A stretch of DNA of 64,000 nucleotides from Bog-473 sp963809715 (lineage in GTDB: Bacteria > Actinomycetota > Acidimicrobiia > Acidimicrobiales > RAAP-2): contig CAWEKO010000008.1 of the NCBI GenBank assembly GCA_963809715.1, positions 1 through 64,000 of the forward strand, written 5' to 3'. The notes beneath the pieces are model-generated. The model did not search any database, was not told the DNA's origin, and was given only the letters and a program-made list of their open reading frames with translations. Below are positions 7,853 through 16,191 of the stretch, in pieces. Both the position numbers and the translations under genes were made by a program. How positions within the stretch are numbered: the first letter of the stretch is position 1; every line of letters starts with the position of its first letter.

Positions 7853-8998
7853 TTAGCGAGTCAGCTGCGGATTTATAAGGACCTTTTCCCCTGTGGCATG
7901 CGTGATGTAGCGCGTGAAGACACTGGGATCAAGCACGTCGGCCAGTGAGATTTCACTCGAATACGTGCTGGCGAATGTCGTCGTCAATCCCGCGACCACT
8001 TGTTCCCGAAGTTGACTGAAGTGTTCGGGACCAATGCTTTGGAGAAAGGGGGTAAGCAACCACCCTCCCACGTTCCATGCGAACCCGAAGTTTCTAGTCA
8101 ATAGGGTTGGGCTGGGATCGAGGCCTCCGTAGATGTACACCTGCTTGCGCACGGTCGAGCCATACCTGGAGTACTCCGATGTCGATACGGTGGCGGCCGC
8201 CTCCATAGCGCTGAGGATCTGACTCGCAAGCTTCCCGCCCCCTGTCGCGTCGAAAGCGATTGTGGCCGATGTTGCCATGAGGGCATCGGTGAGATCGCGC
8301 TTGAACGAGAGGGCTGAGGAGTCGCACACATACACCGCGCCGATCGATTTCAGAAGCCTCTCTTGCTTGGGTCTCCGTACGATGTTCACAAGGGGAATTT
8401 CCTTTTCGAGGCACAACTTGACCAGCATCTGACCCAGGTTCGACGCTGCCGCGGTGTGGACGAGGCCGCTGTGGTCGTCCCGATGCATCGTTTCGATCAT
8501 TCCAAGCGCGGTGAGCGGATTGACAAACGACGACGCACCGATCCTTGCCGGCGTTCCCTCCGGTAGCACCAGACACGCTGATGCATCACATACCCGGTAC
8601 TGCGTGTACATCGCTCCGCCGGCGACCGCGACCGTCCGTCCGACCAGTGCCTGTGCCTCGGCGGAACGTCCGGCAGCCACGACGGTGCCCGCTCCCTCGT
8701 TGCCGACCGGCAGCAGGTGTCCCACCCGAGCAGTCAGCCTTCGTAGTGCCCCTTCGGGCAGCGGCGCTGTGACCACTGGTCGGTTGCGCGTGCCGTCGAT
8801 GGATGCTGAATCCATGTCAGCACCAGCAATCAACAGTCCCAAGTCGGACGGATTGATCGGAGCCGCTTCCACGCGTAGCAGGATCTGTTCGGGACCGGGG
8901 CTTGGAAGAGTGACTTCGACGAGTGAGAGTTCCAAGGTCCCGCGCTCCGTGACCAGCGATCGGAGTTCGAGCGATGCGGAAGGAATCTCGGGAGTCAT
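7853..8998 (-). CDS. Medium-chain dehydrogenase/reductase, quinone-oxidoreductase-like
   Basis: The roughly 381-residue protein has an N-terminal GroES-like domain (EQILLRVEAAPINPSDLGLL) and a C-terminal Rossmann domain. AASNLGQMLVKLCLEKEIPLVNIVRR replaces the usual GxGxxG loop, and AFDATGGGKLASQIL follows. Catalytic zinc Cys/His ligands are missing, as in quinone oxidoreductase and enoyl-reductase branches of the MDR superfamily. The frame is open to 9094, but the first 32 residues are Arg-rich and unlike the family, so ATG 8996-8998 (MTPEIPSAS) is chosen. The substrate is probably an activated alkene, quinone or aldehyde. It converges on the remnant at 7480-7702. Confidence 0.78.
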   Translation of the reverse strand: MTPEIPSASLELRSLVTERGTLELSLVEVTLPSPGPEQILLRVEAAPINPSDLGLLIAGADMDSASIDGTRNRPVVTAPLPEGALRRLTARVGHLLPVGNEGAGTVVAAGRSAEAQALVGRTVAVAGGAMYTQYRVCDASACLVLPEGTPARIGASSFVNPLTALGMIETMHRDDHSGLVHTAAASNLGQMLVKLCLEKEIPLVNIVRRPKQERLLKSIGAVYVCDSSALSFKRDLTDALMATSATIAFDATGGGKLASQILSAMEAAATVSTSEYSRYGSTVRKQVYIYGGLDPSPTLLTRNFGFAWNVGGWLLTPFLQSIGPEHFSQLREQVVAGLTTTFASTYSSEISLADVLDPSVFTRYITHATGEKVLINPQLTR

Positions 8999-9732
8999 AC
9001 CTGGTCTCTCATCTCTCGTTCGCTCCCGCCGCCGTTGAAGCCGATGGTTCGGCGGAGCAGGAACGATGCCTCGCTGAGACTTGGCATGCACCACCCAAAA
9101 CGGAGGTCGAGATCGGGTCCGACCTCATCATCCCGTCGGACGCAGCCTGGCACGTGCCGTGCTGCGCAGCAGCCGACGCTGTGTTTGGTTGGATAACCGG
9201 CTTGATGCGTACGGATAATCAGGATGATGGAGGCACTCTACATACCTCAGCTCGTCGAGCATTGGAGCCAACCCACATGGGAAGTTCGCGGAAGGAAAAG
9301 GCCGCCAGCCATAAGCGGATCGTTGCGTCAGAAGGGCAGTCGCCATTGTCAGTGACGGCATCTTCGTCGCCACAGCGACGGCTCCTACCCATTGCCGCGC
9401 TCATCGGCAACCTCACAACGTGGCGCGTGACATTCGTGATTCCTGGCGCATTCTCCATTGCGGCGGGCCGTCGTCCAGTTGGCCGCTTTCCCGTTCCTTG
9501 GGTCGGGCGTGAGGGTTCTGCCTCGACGTCGTCTGTGCTGAGACCGAAGGGGTTCTGAGTCGGGTACCGGCACACTCTTCGCCGCTGGTGTCATCGCGCT
9601 TGTACGCGACGGCATCTCCCAGAAGATCACTACCACTCCGCGATCGTGACTTGAATGCCTCCAAAACCCCTGGTAGGAGCTTTTGGTGTCTCACGATCAC
9701 TCGGGACTCGAAGGACTCGGATCCGCTACTAT
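8999..9732. other. Divergent intergenic region without a recognisable gene
   Basis: This 730-bp stretch lies between the MDR gene (-) and the helicase gene (+). Several short open frames cross it on both strands, but none has a recognisable protein pattern. Its right end carries the LexA box of the helicase, and AGGAG at 9675-9679 precedes in-frame TTG 9683 and GTG 9686 codons that could serve as alternative helicase starts. Confidence 0.45.
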
Positions 9733-9746
9733 CGAACATATGTTCG
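9733..9746. promoter_or_regulatory. LexA (SOS) box of the helicase gene
   Basis: CGAACATATGTTCG is a perfect 14-bp palindrome. It fits the mycobacterial/actinobacterial LexA box (CGAAC-N4-GTTYG; CGAACRNRYGTTYG) at every position. It lies 5 bp before ATG 9752 of the helicase. The identical 14-mer occurs before dinB at 48923-48936, which supports a real LexA site rather than chance. Confidence 0.85.
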
Positions 9747-9751
9747 CCTGG

Positions 9752-11806
9752 ATGGAGCAGCTCAACGACGCCCAGCGAGCAGCCGTCAGCCACGAAGGTG
9801 GGCCGCTTCGGGTCCTTGCTGGCGCCGGAACCGGTAAGACGACTGCGCTCTCAGCTCGCGTCGCGTGGTTGCTGGCGACCGGAACGCCTGCGGCACGCAT
9901 TCTTCTGTTGACCTTCACGCGAAGGGCAGCGCGGCAGATGCTCGATCGGACTGGTGGGATGTTGGCTGCACAACGAAGGGACGGCCGCTCTGATCCGACG
10001 ACGAGCCGGGTGATGGGGGGGACGTTTCACGCCATCGCACACCGAACTCTGCGGAGCTACTCGCAGGCGCTCGGTATTCCCGAAGGCTTCTCGGTTCTGG
10101 ACCCTTCCGATGCCGCCGACGTCATTGACCTTGTTCGAGAAGAGGGCTGTTACGCGCAATCCTGCGGCCAGCGGTTTCCACGCAAGGCACTTTTGCTCGA
10201 CCTCTATTCTCGAGCCGTAAACACCGGGAGGCCTATCTCGACGGTCACCGCGACAGTGGCGCCGTGGGCAAACGATGTTGTCGAGCAGATAATCGAAATT
10301 TGCCGCGGTTACGTCGCCGCCAAAAGGGCGGGGGGCATGCTTGATTTCGACGACCTTCTCTTGCTCTGGAGGGCCGTCGCCCTTGACGATCGCTTGGGTC
10401 CACGCCTTGCGGGCTCGTTCGATCACATTTTGGTTGATGAGTACCAGGACGTGAACGGACTGCAAGTTGAGATTCTGAAAGCGCTGCGCCGGACCGACGA
10501 ACGGATCACGATCGTCGGAGACGACGCACAAGCGGTCTATTCGTTCCGTGCTGCTGAACCGCGTCACATCTTGGATTTCGAACAAGTCTTTCCGGGGGCG
10601 CGGACCGTGATTCTCAGCACCAATTACCGATCGAGCCAACAAATTCTTGACGTCGCAAATGGCGTGGCTGGTGAAGCTCCAGAGGGGTTCTCCGCCGTGC
10701 TTCACGCCGCAAACGCTCACGCCGGAATGCGCCCGCGCCTCGTCAGGTGTGCCGACGAGGATGCTCAGGTTTCGGCGGTCTGCGAGCAAATACTTGCGCA
10801 CAGAGAGGAAGGTGTCCTCCTCAATGAGCAAGCAGTGTTGGTGCGAGCCGCACACCACTCGAACTTGCTCGAACTTGAGCTTGGTCGTCGACGGATTCCC
10901 TATGTCAAGTACGGGGGCTTACGGTTCGTCGAGGCCGCCCATGTGAAAGATTTGCTGGCAGCATTCAGACTGTCAGACAACACCTCTGATTCGCTGGCTT
11001 GGTTCCGGCTTTTGCAACTCCACCAGGGAGTCGGCCCGACCATTGCTCGACGAGTCTTGGCAGCCCTTGGGTTGAACAATCCCGACACCGACCCAATGAA
11101 CCACAAACAGGTCCTTGATCGATGGTCCAGGGCAGTCGAATTGCTTCCAGCCGCCTCTCGCTCTCACGCCGAGGGTCTTGTCGCAGCTCTTGCTCGAAGC
11201 GATGGAGACTTGGTCGCGCGTGCCGAGCGTCTTCGTGTCGCGATCGTTCCTCTGATCGAATCGAGATATCCCAATTCGAGCGTCCGTCTCGTCGATCTTG
11301 ATTCCCTGGTCGCGGGGGTGGCAAAGGCTTCGCGGCTCTCAGATGTCGCGGCAGACTTTGCCCTAGAGCCGCCGCGGTCGACGTCTGAACTTGCCGGCAA
11401 TCCCACAATCGACGAGGACTGGCTGACGATTTCCACCATTCACTCAGCCAAGGGTCTCGAATGGAAAGCCGTACACGTCATTAACGCTACCGACGGAATG
11501 ATGCCGTCGGATATGTCACTGGGATCACCGGAAGGTCTCGAAGAAGAGCGACGCGTCTTCTACGTGGCCTTGACCCGTGCGCGCCAAGCGCTTCATGTTT
11601 ACGTTCCGTTGCGCTATCACCACCGGACCCGTGGTCGAGATGATTCCCATGGGTGGACGCAACCGTCCCGATTCTTGTCCGCTCGGGTTCGGTCGAAGTG
11701 TGACGAAGTCGATGTTGGACACGAACTCGACTCATGGTCCTCGGATTCTGGAGTGGAAGTTGGCTTCGGCAGAGTCGATGCTGATCTCGAGGCGCTCTGG
11801 TCGTAG
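9752..11806 (+). CDS. UvrD/Rep-like superfamily 1 ATP-dependent DNA helicase
   Basis: All SF1A motifs are visible in about 684 residues: Q-motif LNDAQRAAV, Walker A AGAGTGKTT (residues about 23-31), GTFHAIAHRTLR (Ia), VDEYQDVN (II), GDDAQAVYSFRAA (III), STNYRSSQQI (IV), ISTIHSAKGLEWKAVHVI (V) and RVFYVALTRARQALHV (VI). Such 3'-5' helicases act in repair and replication restart. The frame opens at TTG 9683, but ATG 9752 places the LexA box just upstream, exactly as at dinB, and gives a normal family N-terminus. A leaderless mRNA is then likely. GTG 9686 with AGGAG is the alternative and would put the operator inside the gene. The base composition is more AT-rich than its neighbours. Confidence 0.9.
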   Translation: MEQLNDAQRAAVSHEGGPLRVLAGAGTGKTTALSARVAWLLATGTPAARILLLTFTRRAARQMLDRTGGMLAAQRRDGRSDPTTSRVMGGTFHAIAHRTLRSYSQALGIPEGFSVLDPSDAADVIDLVREEGCYAQSCGQRFPRKALLLDLYSRAVNTGRPISTVTATVAPWANDVVEQIIEICRGYVAAKRAGGMLDFDDLLLLWRAVALDDRLGPRLAGSFDHILVDEYQDVNGLQVEILKALRRTDERITIVGDDAQAVYSFRAAEPRHILDFEQVFPGARTVILSTNYRSSQQILDVANGVAGEAPEGFSAVLHAANAHAGMRPRLVRCADEDAQVSAVCEQILAHREEGVLLNEQAVLVRAAHHSNLLELELGRRRIPYVKYGGLRFVEAAHVKDLLAAFRLSDNTSDSLAWFRLLQLHQGVGPTIARRVLAALGLNNPDTDPMNHKQVLDRWSRAVELLPAASRSHAEGLVAALARSDGDLVARAERLRVAIVPLIESRYPNSSVRLVDLDSLVAGVAKASRLSDVAADFALEPPRSTSELAGNPTIDEDWLTISTIHSAKGLEWKAVHVINATDGMMPSDMSLGSPEGLEEERRVFYVALTRARQALHVYVPLRYHHRTRGRDDSHGWTQPSRFLSARVRSKCDEVDVGHELDSWSSDSGVEVGFGRVDADLEALWS

Positions 11807-12088
11807 CAGGAAGTGCCTGAGACCCCCTGTGTCTCTCGATTCTTCGCTCCATTGGTTTGCCCGTCCTCCGGATTCGTCTGGTTCCAGTTGATCTCTGCGG
11901 CCCGGGCATCGGCGACGCCATGGTTAGTGCCGAGAGGAGCGCCAGAACGCCTTCTGCTACGGCCCTCCCGAGGATCAGCGAAGACGACCAGCGGTTTGGC
12001 GTTCTTGGGACGCTCTGCTCGCCTCCATGGCATGAGGGTTTCCAAGATCCGCTATAAGTGAACGTGTAATCTCGTAATAAGGATCCGG

Positions 12089-13066
12089 ATGACCGATACT
12101 CTCGCCCGCCCAACCGAACCGGAAGTCGATGCCCTTGACGCATACTCCCAGGTCATCGTCTCTGTCGCTGAACAGCTAACCCCTCGGGTCGCTGCCCTCC
12201 AGGTGTCTCGGCGCCGCCGTGACGGGAGCATCGCCGCCGGCGCAGGCTCGGCTGTGGTGTTCACGAACGACGGCTTCCTGCTCACCAATGCCCATGTGGT
12301 TGGAAAGGCTGAAGCGGGGCAGGCCTCCTTCGCCGACGGCACGACCGTTCCGTTCCGCGTTGTTGGCAGCGACCCTCTGTCCGACCTGGCCGTAGTCCGT
12401 GCCGACGGCGCGACCCCTGCACCGGCGCGCTTAGGTGAAGCTTCGCAGCTCAGAGTGGGACAACTGGTCGTGGCAGTCGGGAACCCTCTCGGATTGGCCG
12501 GCACGATCACCGCCGGAGTGGTCAGTGCCCTGGGACGCTCCCTGCCGACTCGAGCAGGGGAGAACGTGCGCATCGTCGACGACGTGATTCAAACCGACGC
12601 CGCACTGAACCCAGGGAACTCAGGCGGGGCACTTGTCGTCGCTTCGGGTGAGGTCGTCGGCATTAACACCGCTGTTGCCGGTGTCGGGGTCGGACTCGCC
12701 ATCCCCATCAACGCCATCACTCGACAGATCGTGGCCACCCTCGTGACCGAGGGCCAGGTCCGTCGGGCCTACCTGGGCTTGGCTGGGAACCCCGCCCCGC
12801 TCCCTCCGCCGCTCGCCCTTCGACTCGATCAGAAGACCGGGATGCGGATCGAGCAGGTCGTCTCGGAAGGACCCGCCGCTAGGGCTGGACTCAGACAGGG
12901 AGACCTCTTGGTCAAGGCCAACGGCGAGGCGGTCACGAGTGCCCAGTCACTGCAGCGACTGATGCTGGGCAACGCCATCGGCCGGCCACTGGCGCTGACC
13001 CTGCTCCGATCCGAGGCCCTCCTCGATGTGGTCGTCACGCCCGAAGAACTGCGCGGCGACGGGTAG
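12089..13066 (+). CDS. HtrA/DegP-like serine protease with PDZ domain
   Basis: The 325-residue protein is an S1C protease. His69 lies in LLTNAHVVG, Asp99 in SDPLSDLAVVR and Ser178 in LNPGNSGGAL, so the triad is complete. Residues from about 225 form one PDZ domain (VVSEGPAARAGLRQGDLLVKANGEAV). HtrA proteins degrade or refold damaged proteins, usually outside the cytoplasm. Unlike most actinobacterial HtrA proteins, this one has no signal peptide or N-terminal membrane anchor: it starts MTDTLARPTEPEVDALD. A cytoplasmic place is therefore suggested unless the start is wrong. ATG 12089 has TAAGGA at 12078-12083. A membrane channel-like gene follows. Confidence 0.9.
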   Translation: MTDTLARPTEPEVDALDAYSQVIVSVAEQLTPRVAALQVSRRRRDGSIAAGAGSAVVFTNDGFLLTNAHVVGKAEAGQASFADGTTVPFRVVGSDPLSDLAVVRADGATPAPARLGEASQLRVGQLVVAVGNPLGLAGTITAGVVSALGRSLPTRAGENVRIVDDVIQTDAALNPGNSGGALVVASGEVVGINTAVAGVGVGLAIPINAITRQIVATLVTEGQVRRAYLGLAGNPAPLPPPLALRLDQKTGMRIEQVVSEGPAARAGLRQGDLLVKANGEAVTSAQSLQRLMLGNAIGRPLALTLLRSEALLDVVVTPEELRGDG

Positions 13067-13090
13067 ATCCAAGCTGGGATCGGGGGAAAC

Positions 13091-13399
13091 GTGACACTCC
13101 AGATTCCGCCCGAAGGCCGTTGGTTTCGAGAGCTCGCCACTGATGCAGGCGCTCTCCGACGCGACGAGCTCGTCGATGGCCTCTTCCTGTTGATGGATGG
13201 TGCTTTTGCTGCCGCTCGCATGTACGGACACCACAAACCCGGGGTCAAGTCGGTGCCGCTGCCCTCATGCATATCGCCGCACACGCGCAGCAGCACTCTC
13301 AATCCAGCAGGTCGCGACCTCGTCGAGTTCGAAGTGGATAGGTCCTCACCGCTGGGCACCCATTCGACACTCCGAAGCACATTCGAGGAGGCCTCGTGA
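13091..13399 (+). CDS. Small ORF resembling a TetR C-terminal fragment
   Basis: A GTG at 13091 opens a 102-residue frame. Residues about 10-45 (RWFRELATDAGALRRDELVDGLFLLMDGAFAAARMYG) look like the last two helices of TetR ligand-binding domains, whereas the rest has no recognisable pattern. There is no helix-turn-helix. It overlaps the next gene by 4 bp. It may be a decayed regulator tail lying between the protease and channel genes, or a chance frame. Confidence is low. Confidence 0.35.
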   Translation: MTLQIPPEGRWFRELATDAGALRRDELVDGLFLLMDGAFAAARMYGHHKPGVKSVPLPSCISPHTRSSTLNPAGRDLVEFEVDRSSPLGTHSTLRSTFEEAS

Positions 13400-14509
13400 C
13401 CGGATCGCTGCAGCCCCTTGCAGTGACGGGCGGAGTGCTCGTCGTCCTGCTCATGGTCAGCGATGCCATCAGCACGCTGATCGTCACCCAGGGACGCACC
13501 AGCCTGTGGCGACCCACCCGGTTGTGGTACGCGGGCACTTGGCGACTTACTCGCGTGGTCGTCACCCGGGTCCCCGCTCGTGCGGGGGACTTCGCGCTCA
13601 ACCTCTATCCGGCCCTGTCGCTCCTCGGTCTCCTCGTGCTGTGGCTCGTCGGCCTCATGATCGGGTGGGCTCTGCTCTATTGGGGACTGGGGGAGCATGT
13701 CGCTGGGGCGAGCGACTGGGGAACCATCCTTTACTACTCCGGAACATCCATGCTCACCCCCGCATTCGGAACCGCGCACAGCGGCCCCCTGCGCATGCTC
13801 ACCCTCATCGAAACGCTGACCGGGTTGGGCACGATCGCGCTCCTCATCTCGTATCTTCCTGCTCTGTATGGCGCCTACAGCAGGCGAGAGGCACGGCTCC
13901 TCACCCTCGACGACCCCCAGGGCGGTCGCCTCACACCAGCCCGTGTCATCGCCGTGCACGCCAGCGATCAAAACCTCGACCTGCTCTACCGATTCTTCGC
14001 AGACTGGGAGATATGGACGGCGGAGGTCTTGGAGAGCCACGTCTCCTTTCCGATGCTCGCGCTCTTCCGATCGCAGCAAACGGGGCAGTCGTGGATCACC
14101 GCCCTCGGCGTCGTGACCGATTCAGCAACACTGACCTGCGCGTGCATCGCGGGGGCGGACAGCCGCGAGCCGTATTTCCAATACCGCCGGGGACGCCGGG
14201 CCTTGGCCGAGATCGCGGAGCGACTCCACATCCCCGAGTCCCCGCCTACTCAGTCATGGCTCACTCGCCGCCAACTTCGACGTTGCCTGGACGAGCCTCG
14301 AGGATCTCGGCCTTCACCTCCGGGACAAGTCGGACGCCTGGACCCGACTGCAAGCGTTGCGCGAAACGTATGGGAACCGACTTGAGGAGGTGATCGACTA
14401 CCTGCTCGCGCCCCACGGCTTCTGGGGTCACTCTGCAGAGGCAACGGTTGCCGATGAAGTCTCCCGGGCGGCCCTAGAAGCTCGCCGTCGAACTCACCGA
14501 TCGTCTTAG
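13396..14509 (+). pseudogene. Two-pore-type ion-channel-like membrane protein, frameshifted near 14,260
   Basis: GTG 13396 opens a frame with an N-terminal membrane helix (LAVTGGVLVVLLMVSDAIST), a second (LYPALSLLGLLVLWLVGLMIGWALLYW), a re-entrant-like segment (ILYYSGTSMLTPAFGTA) and a third (LTLIETLTGLGTIALLISYLPALY). This resembles the pore layout of potassium-channel-like proteins. A cytoplasmic domain follows. In the opened frame it ends at 14385, but a +1 shift near 14,255-14,270 restores a convincing tail: FDVAWTSLEDLGLHLRDK, then NRLEEVIDYLLAPHGFWGHS, stopping at 14507-14509. One indel therefore separates body and tail. Ion specificity is not clear. Confidence 0.68.
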
Positions 14510-14519
14510 ACGATCGGTG
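14495..14519 (+). terminator. Hairpin overlapping the corrected stop of the channel gene
   Basis: CACCGATCGTC at 14495-14505 and GACGATCGGTG at 14509-14519 form a perfect 11-bp stem with the 3-nt loop TTA. The corrected stop codon TAG (14507-14509) lies in the loop and first stem base, which supports the idea that the frame-corrected gene really ends here. No T-tract follows. Confidence 0.65.
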
Positions 14520-14844
14520 GCACCCCCGGGGTCACCCCAGAATTCAGGCGAAGGAGCTCGAGGTTTGAGGTCTCAGCCACAAGCAAGAACCACCTTCGGC
14601 CTCGTCCACCTTGGTGGGATCCTCCAGGCCCTGGAGGGCCTGAAAGACGTCCGGATCGTGCGCTACGAGCGCCCTCGTGTTGGGCTCGATCGTCGTCCGA
14701 TGAGCAGGGAGAACCCCCCCAGATTCCGAAGAAACCTCTGATAGACGTTCGGGTTATCTACCGGTACGCCGCTTACGAAGAAGTCCCGTTGGCGTAACAG
14801 CAGCGGGCCCGCTTGTGCACACCGTGACGCGAGAAGGCGGCGAG
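14520..14844 (-). other. Gap with a possible decayed coding segment
   Basis: No intact gene is seen. On the reverse strand two adjacent frames give protein-like stretches: VDNPNVYQRFLRNLGGFSLL (about 14,700-14,770) and, one frame on, IEPNTRALVAHDPDVFQALQ followed by GLEDP (about 14,600-14,690). They read like one eroded gene joined by a frameshift, but I do not recognise the family. Confidence 0.25.
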
Positions 14845-15585
14845 TCAACCGGATCCGGCGTCGGACAGCACGGTTACACAGCAGCGCCCTGGAACCGGGT
14901 CGAGGCACGCGCCCATGTGAGCGGCGTGGGCCCCCTCGAGTACGCCGGCGATCACCTCAAGGTTCATTCCGCATACGAGCGCACGGTGCTCCTCAGCAAG
15001 CGCATGGAACGGGCAATTCGCCAACGTGATCGCCTCGCCGTCGCGACTTGGCTCGTACCCGTGGGCGGAGAGGACAGCCACGACGCGCGCGAACTCATCG
15101 TCCTCCACGGCGTCGGTGTCTTGTTCGGCGTCGACCGCGGTGCCGCCGAGGCCAGCCCCGATCACCCTTCCGTAATCACGCGCCACCTGACGGAGCGCGT
15201 CGTCGACGGGGATCGATTGCTCCATTGCGTCCGCGACAGCCTGGGCCAGGATCGCCGCCGCCAGGTCGTAGCGCCGTTCCGGCACACTGAAATCGAGGTC
15301 CTCCGAGGCCCGTCGGTAGAACTTCGCGGGCCGGCCCGCGCCCGGGCCGCTCCGACCGGGCGGGCGCCGGTACTCCACCTCGAGCGCGCCCACCTCTGCG
15401 AGCTTGTCGAGATGGAAGGCGGCCACCGACCGCGAGAGCGAGAGCGCCTCGGCGGCCGCATCGCGGCTCACTGGGTCTGAGGACGAGACGACATAGAGGT
15501 ACAGGCTGCGGCGCAGCGGCTCGGCCAGCGCCGCAAGCGCGGACAGACGTTGCTGTCGGTCTTGACTTGGCGTGGCGGACGTCAT
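14845..15585 (-). CDS. HTH transcriptional regulator with a Cys-rich C-terminal domain (possible Fe-S sensor)
   Basis: The 246-residue protein has an ArsR-like winged helix (LAALAEPLRRSLYLYVVSSSD, then DAAAEALSLSRSVAAFHLDKL and a GRPAKFYRR wing). Its C-terminal half has Cys in LANCPFHALAEEH, ALVCGMNLEVI, GACLDP and GRCCVTVL. Spaced Cys of this sort ligate an iron-sulfur cluster in SufR-type and related actinobacterial regulators, so redox or iron sensing is likely (inference). It diverges from the doxX-folE-que operon across an 87-bp gap that holds direct repeats, so it probably controls that operon and itself. Confidence 0.8.
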   Translation of the reverse strand: MTSATPSQDRQQRLSALAALAEPLRRSLYLYVVSSSDPVSRDAAAEALSLSRSVAAFHLDKLAEVGALEVEYRRPPGRSGPGAGRPAKFYRRASEDLDFSVPERRYDLAAAILAQAVADAMEQSIPVDDALRQVARDYGRVIGAGLGGTAVDAEQDTDAVEDDEFARVVAVLSAHGYEPSRDGEAITLANCPFHALAEEHRALVCGMNLEVIAGVLEGAHAAHMGACLDPVPGRCCVTVLSDAGSG

Positions 15586-15590
15586 TGTCC

Positions 15591-15650
15591 CATTCTAAAA
15601 CAGAAAGATATTGACAAAACACATCACGGCATTCTAAAGTAAATATTGAT
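15591..15650. promoter_or_regulatory. Direct-repeat operator/promoter of the folE-que operon
   Basis: Two copies of CATTCTAAA followed by an (A)ATATTGA block occur at 15591-15614 and 15630-15650, about 39 bp apart. The first also contains TTCT-AAAAC-AGAA, a small inverted repeat. This is the only AT-rich DNA in the area and lies between the Cys-rich regulator and its divergent operon, so these are likely its binding sites and promoter elements. Confidence 0.6.
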
Positions 15651-15672
15651 AGGTAATAGAAAAGGATGGCCA

Positions 15673-16191
15673 ATGTCCAGCACCGCACCCGCTCTCCATC
15701 CCGATTCGGGTAGACCAGTGGCCGCAGCGCCGGCAGCGCCCACGACGATTCGCGCCGCCAGGCCCTCCGTGAGGGAGCCCAGCTACCAGGCCTACCTGGT
15801 CCTGCGGACGGCGTTCGTGGTGGCGCCGATCGTCTTCGGCATCGACAAGTTCTTCAATTGGATGACCTATTGGCCCAAGTACCTGTGGGCGGGTGTTCCC
15901 AACCTCATCGGCCTGAGCCCGCAGCACTTCATGTACGTCGTAGGCGTCGTCGAGATCGCCGCAGGGGTGCTCGTCCTGATCTGGCCCCGGGTCGGGTCTT
16001 GGGTGGTGGCGGCGTGGCTCGCCGGCATCGTGACCAATCTGGTGATCGAGAGCATTGCCGTGGGCGGGCACACCCAGGTCTTCTGGGACATCGCGCTGCG
16101 TGACTTCGGGCTGATGATCGCTGCCGTCGCACTGGCCCGTCTGGCTGTCGTGTTCGCTCCGACGCTGCCATTCGGGTCCCGGTCGCGATGA
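15673..16191 (+). CDS. DoxX-like integral membrane protein
   Basis: From ATG 15673 (AAAGGA six bases upstream) the protein has about 172 residues. After a Pro/Ala-rich cytoplasmic start come four membrane segments (LVLRTAFVVAPIVFGIDKFF, FMYVVGVVEIAAGVLVLIWP, VVAAWLAGIVTNLVIE and LMIAAVALARLAVVF), the DoxX/SURF4-like four-helix plan. DoxX proteins are linked to redox processes at the membrane, but their reactions are mostly unknown. It is the first gene of the operon and overlaps folE by 4 bp. Its role with the pterin genes is not established; it may support electron transfer together with the ferredoxin reductase two genes later. Confidence 0.75.
   Translation: MSSTAPALHPDSGRPVAAAPAAPTTIRAARPSVREPSYQAYLVLRTAFVVAPIVFGIDKFFNWMTYWPKYLWAGVPNLIGLSPQHFMYVVGVVEIAAGVLVLIWPRVGSWVVAAWLAGIVTNLVIESIAVGGHTQVFWDIALRDFGLMIAAVALARLAVVFAPTLPFGSRSR

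Noticed and set aside
8974..9558. A 194-residue + strand gene upstream of the helicase
   Set aside because: It overlaps the start of the MDR gene, has no family pattern and is probably a chance open frame.
13197..14393. A 398-residue + strand open frame
   Set aside because: It is the +1/+2 shadow of the channel-like gene, Arg/Pro/His-rich with no protein pattern.
15586..15672. preQ1/preQ0 riboswitch before the folE-que operon
   Set aside because: The leader is short and AT-rich, with direct repeats rather than a recognisable aptamer hairpin.
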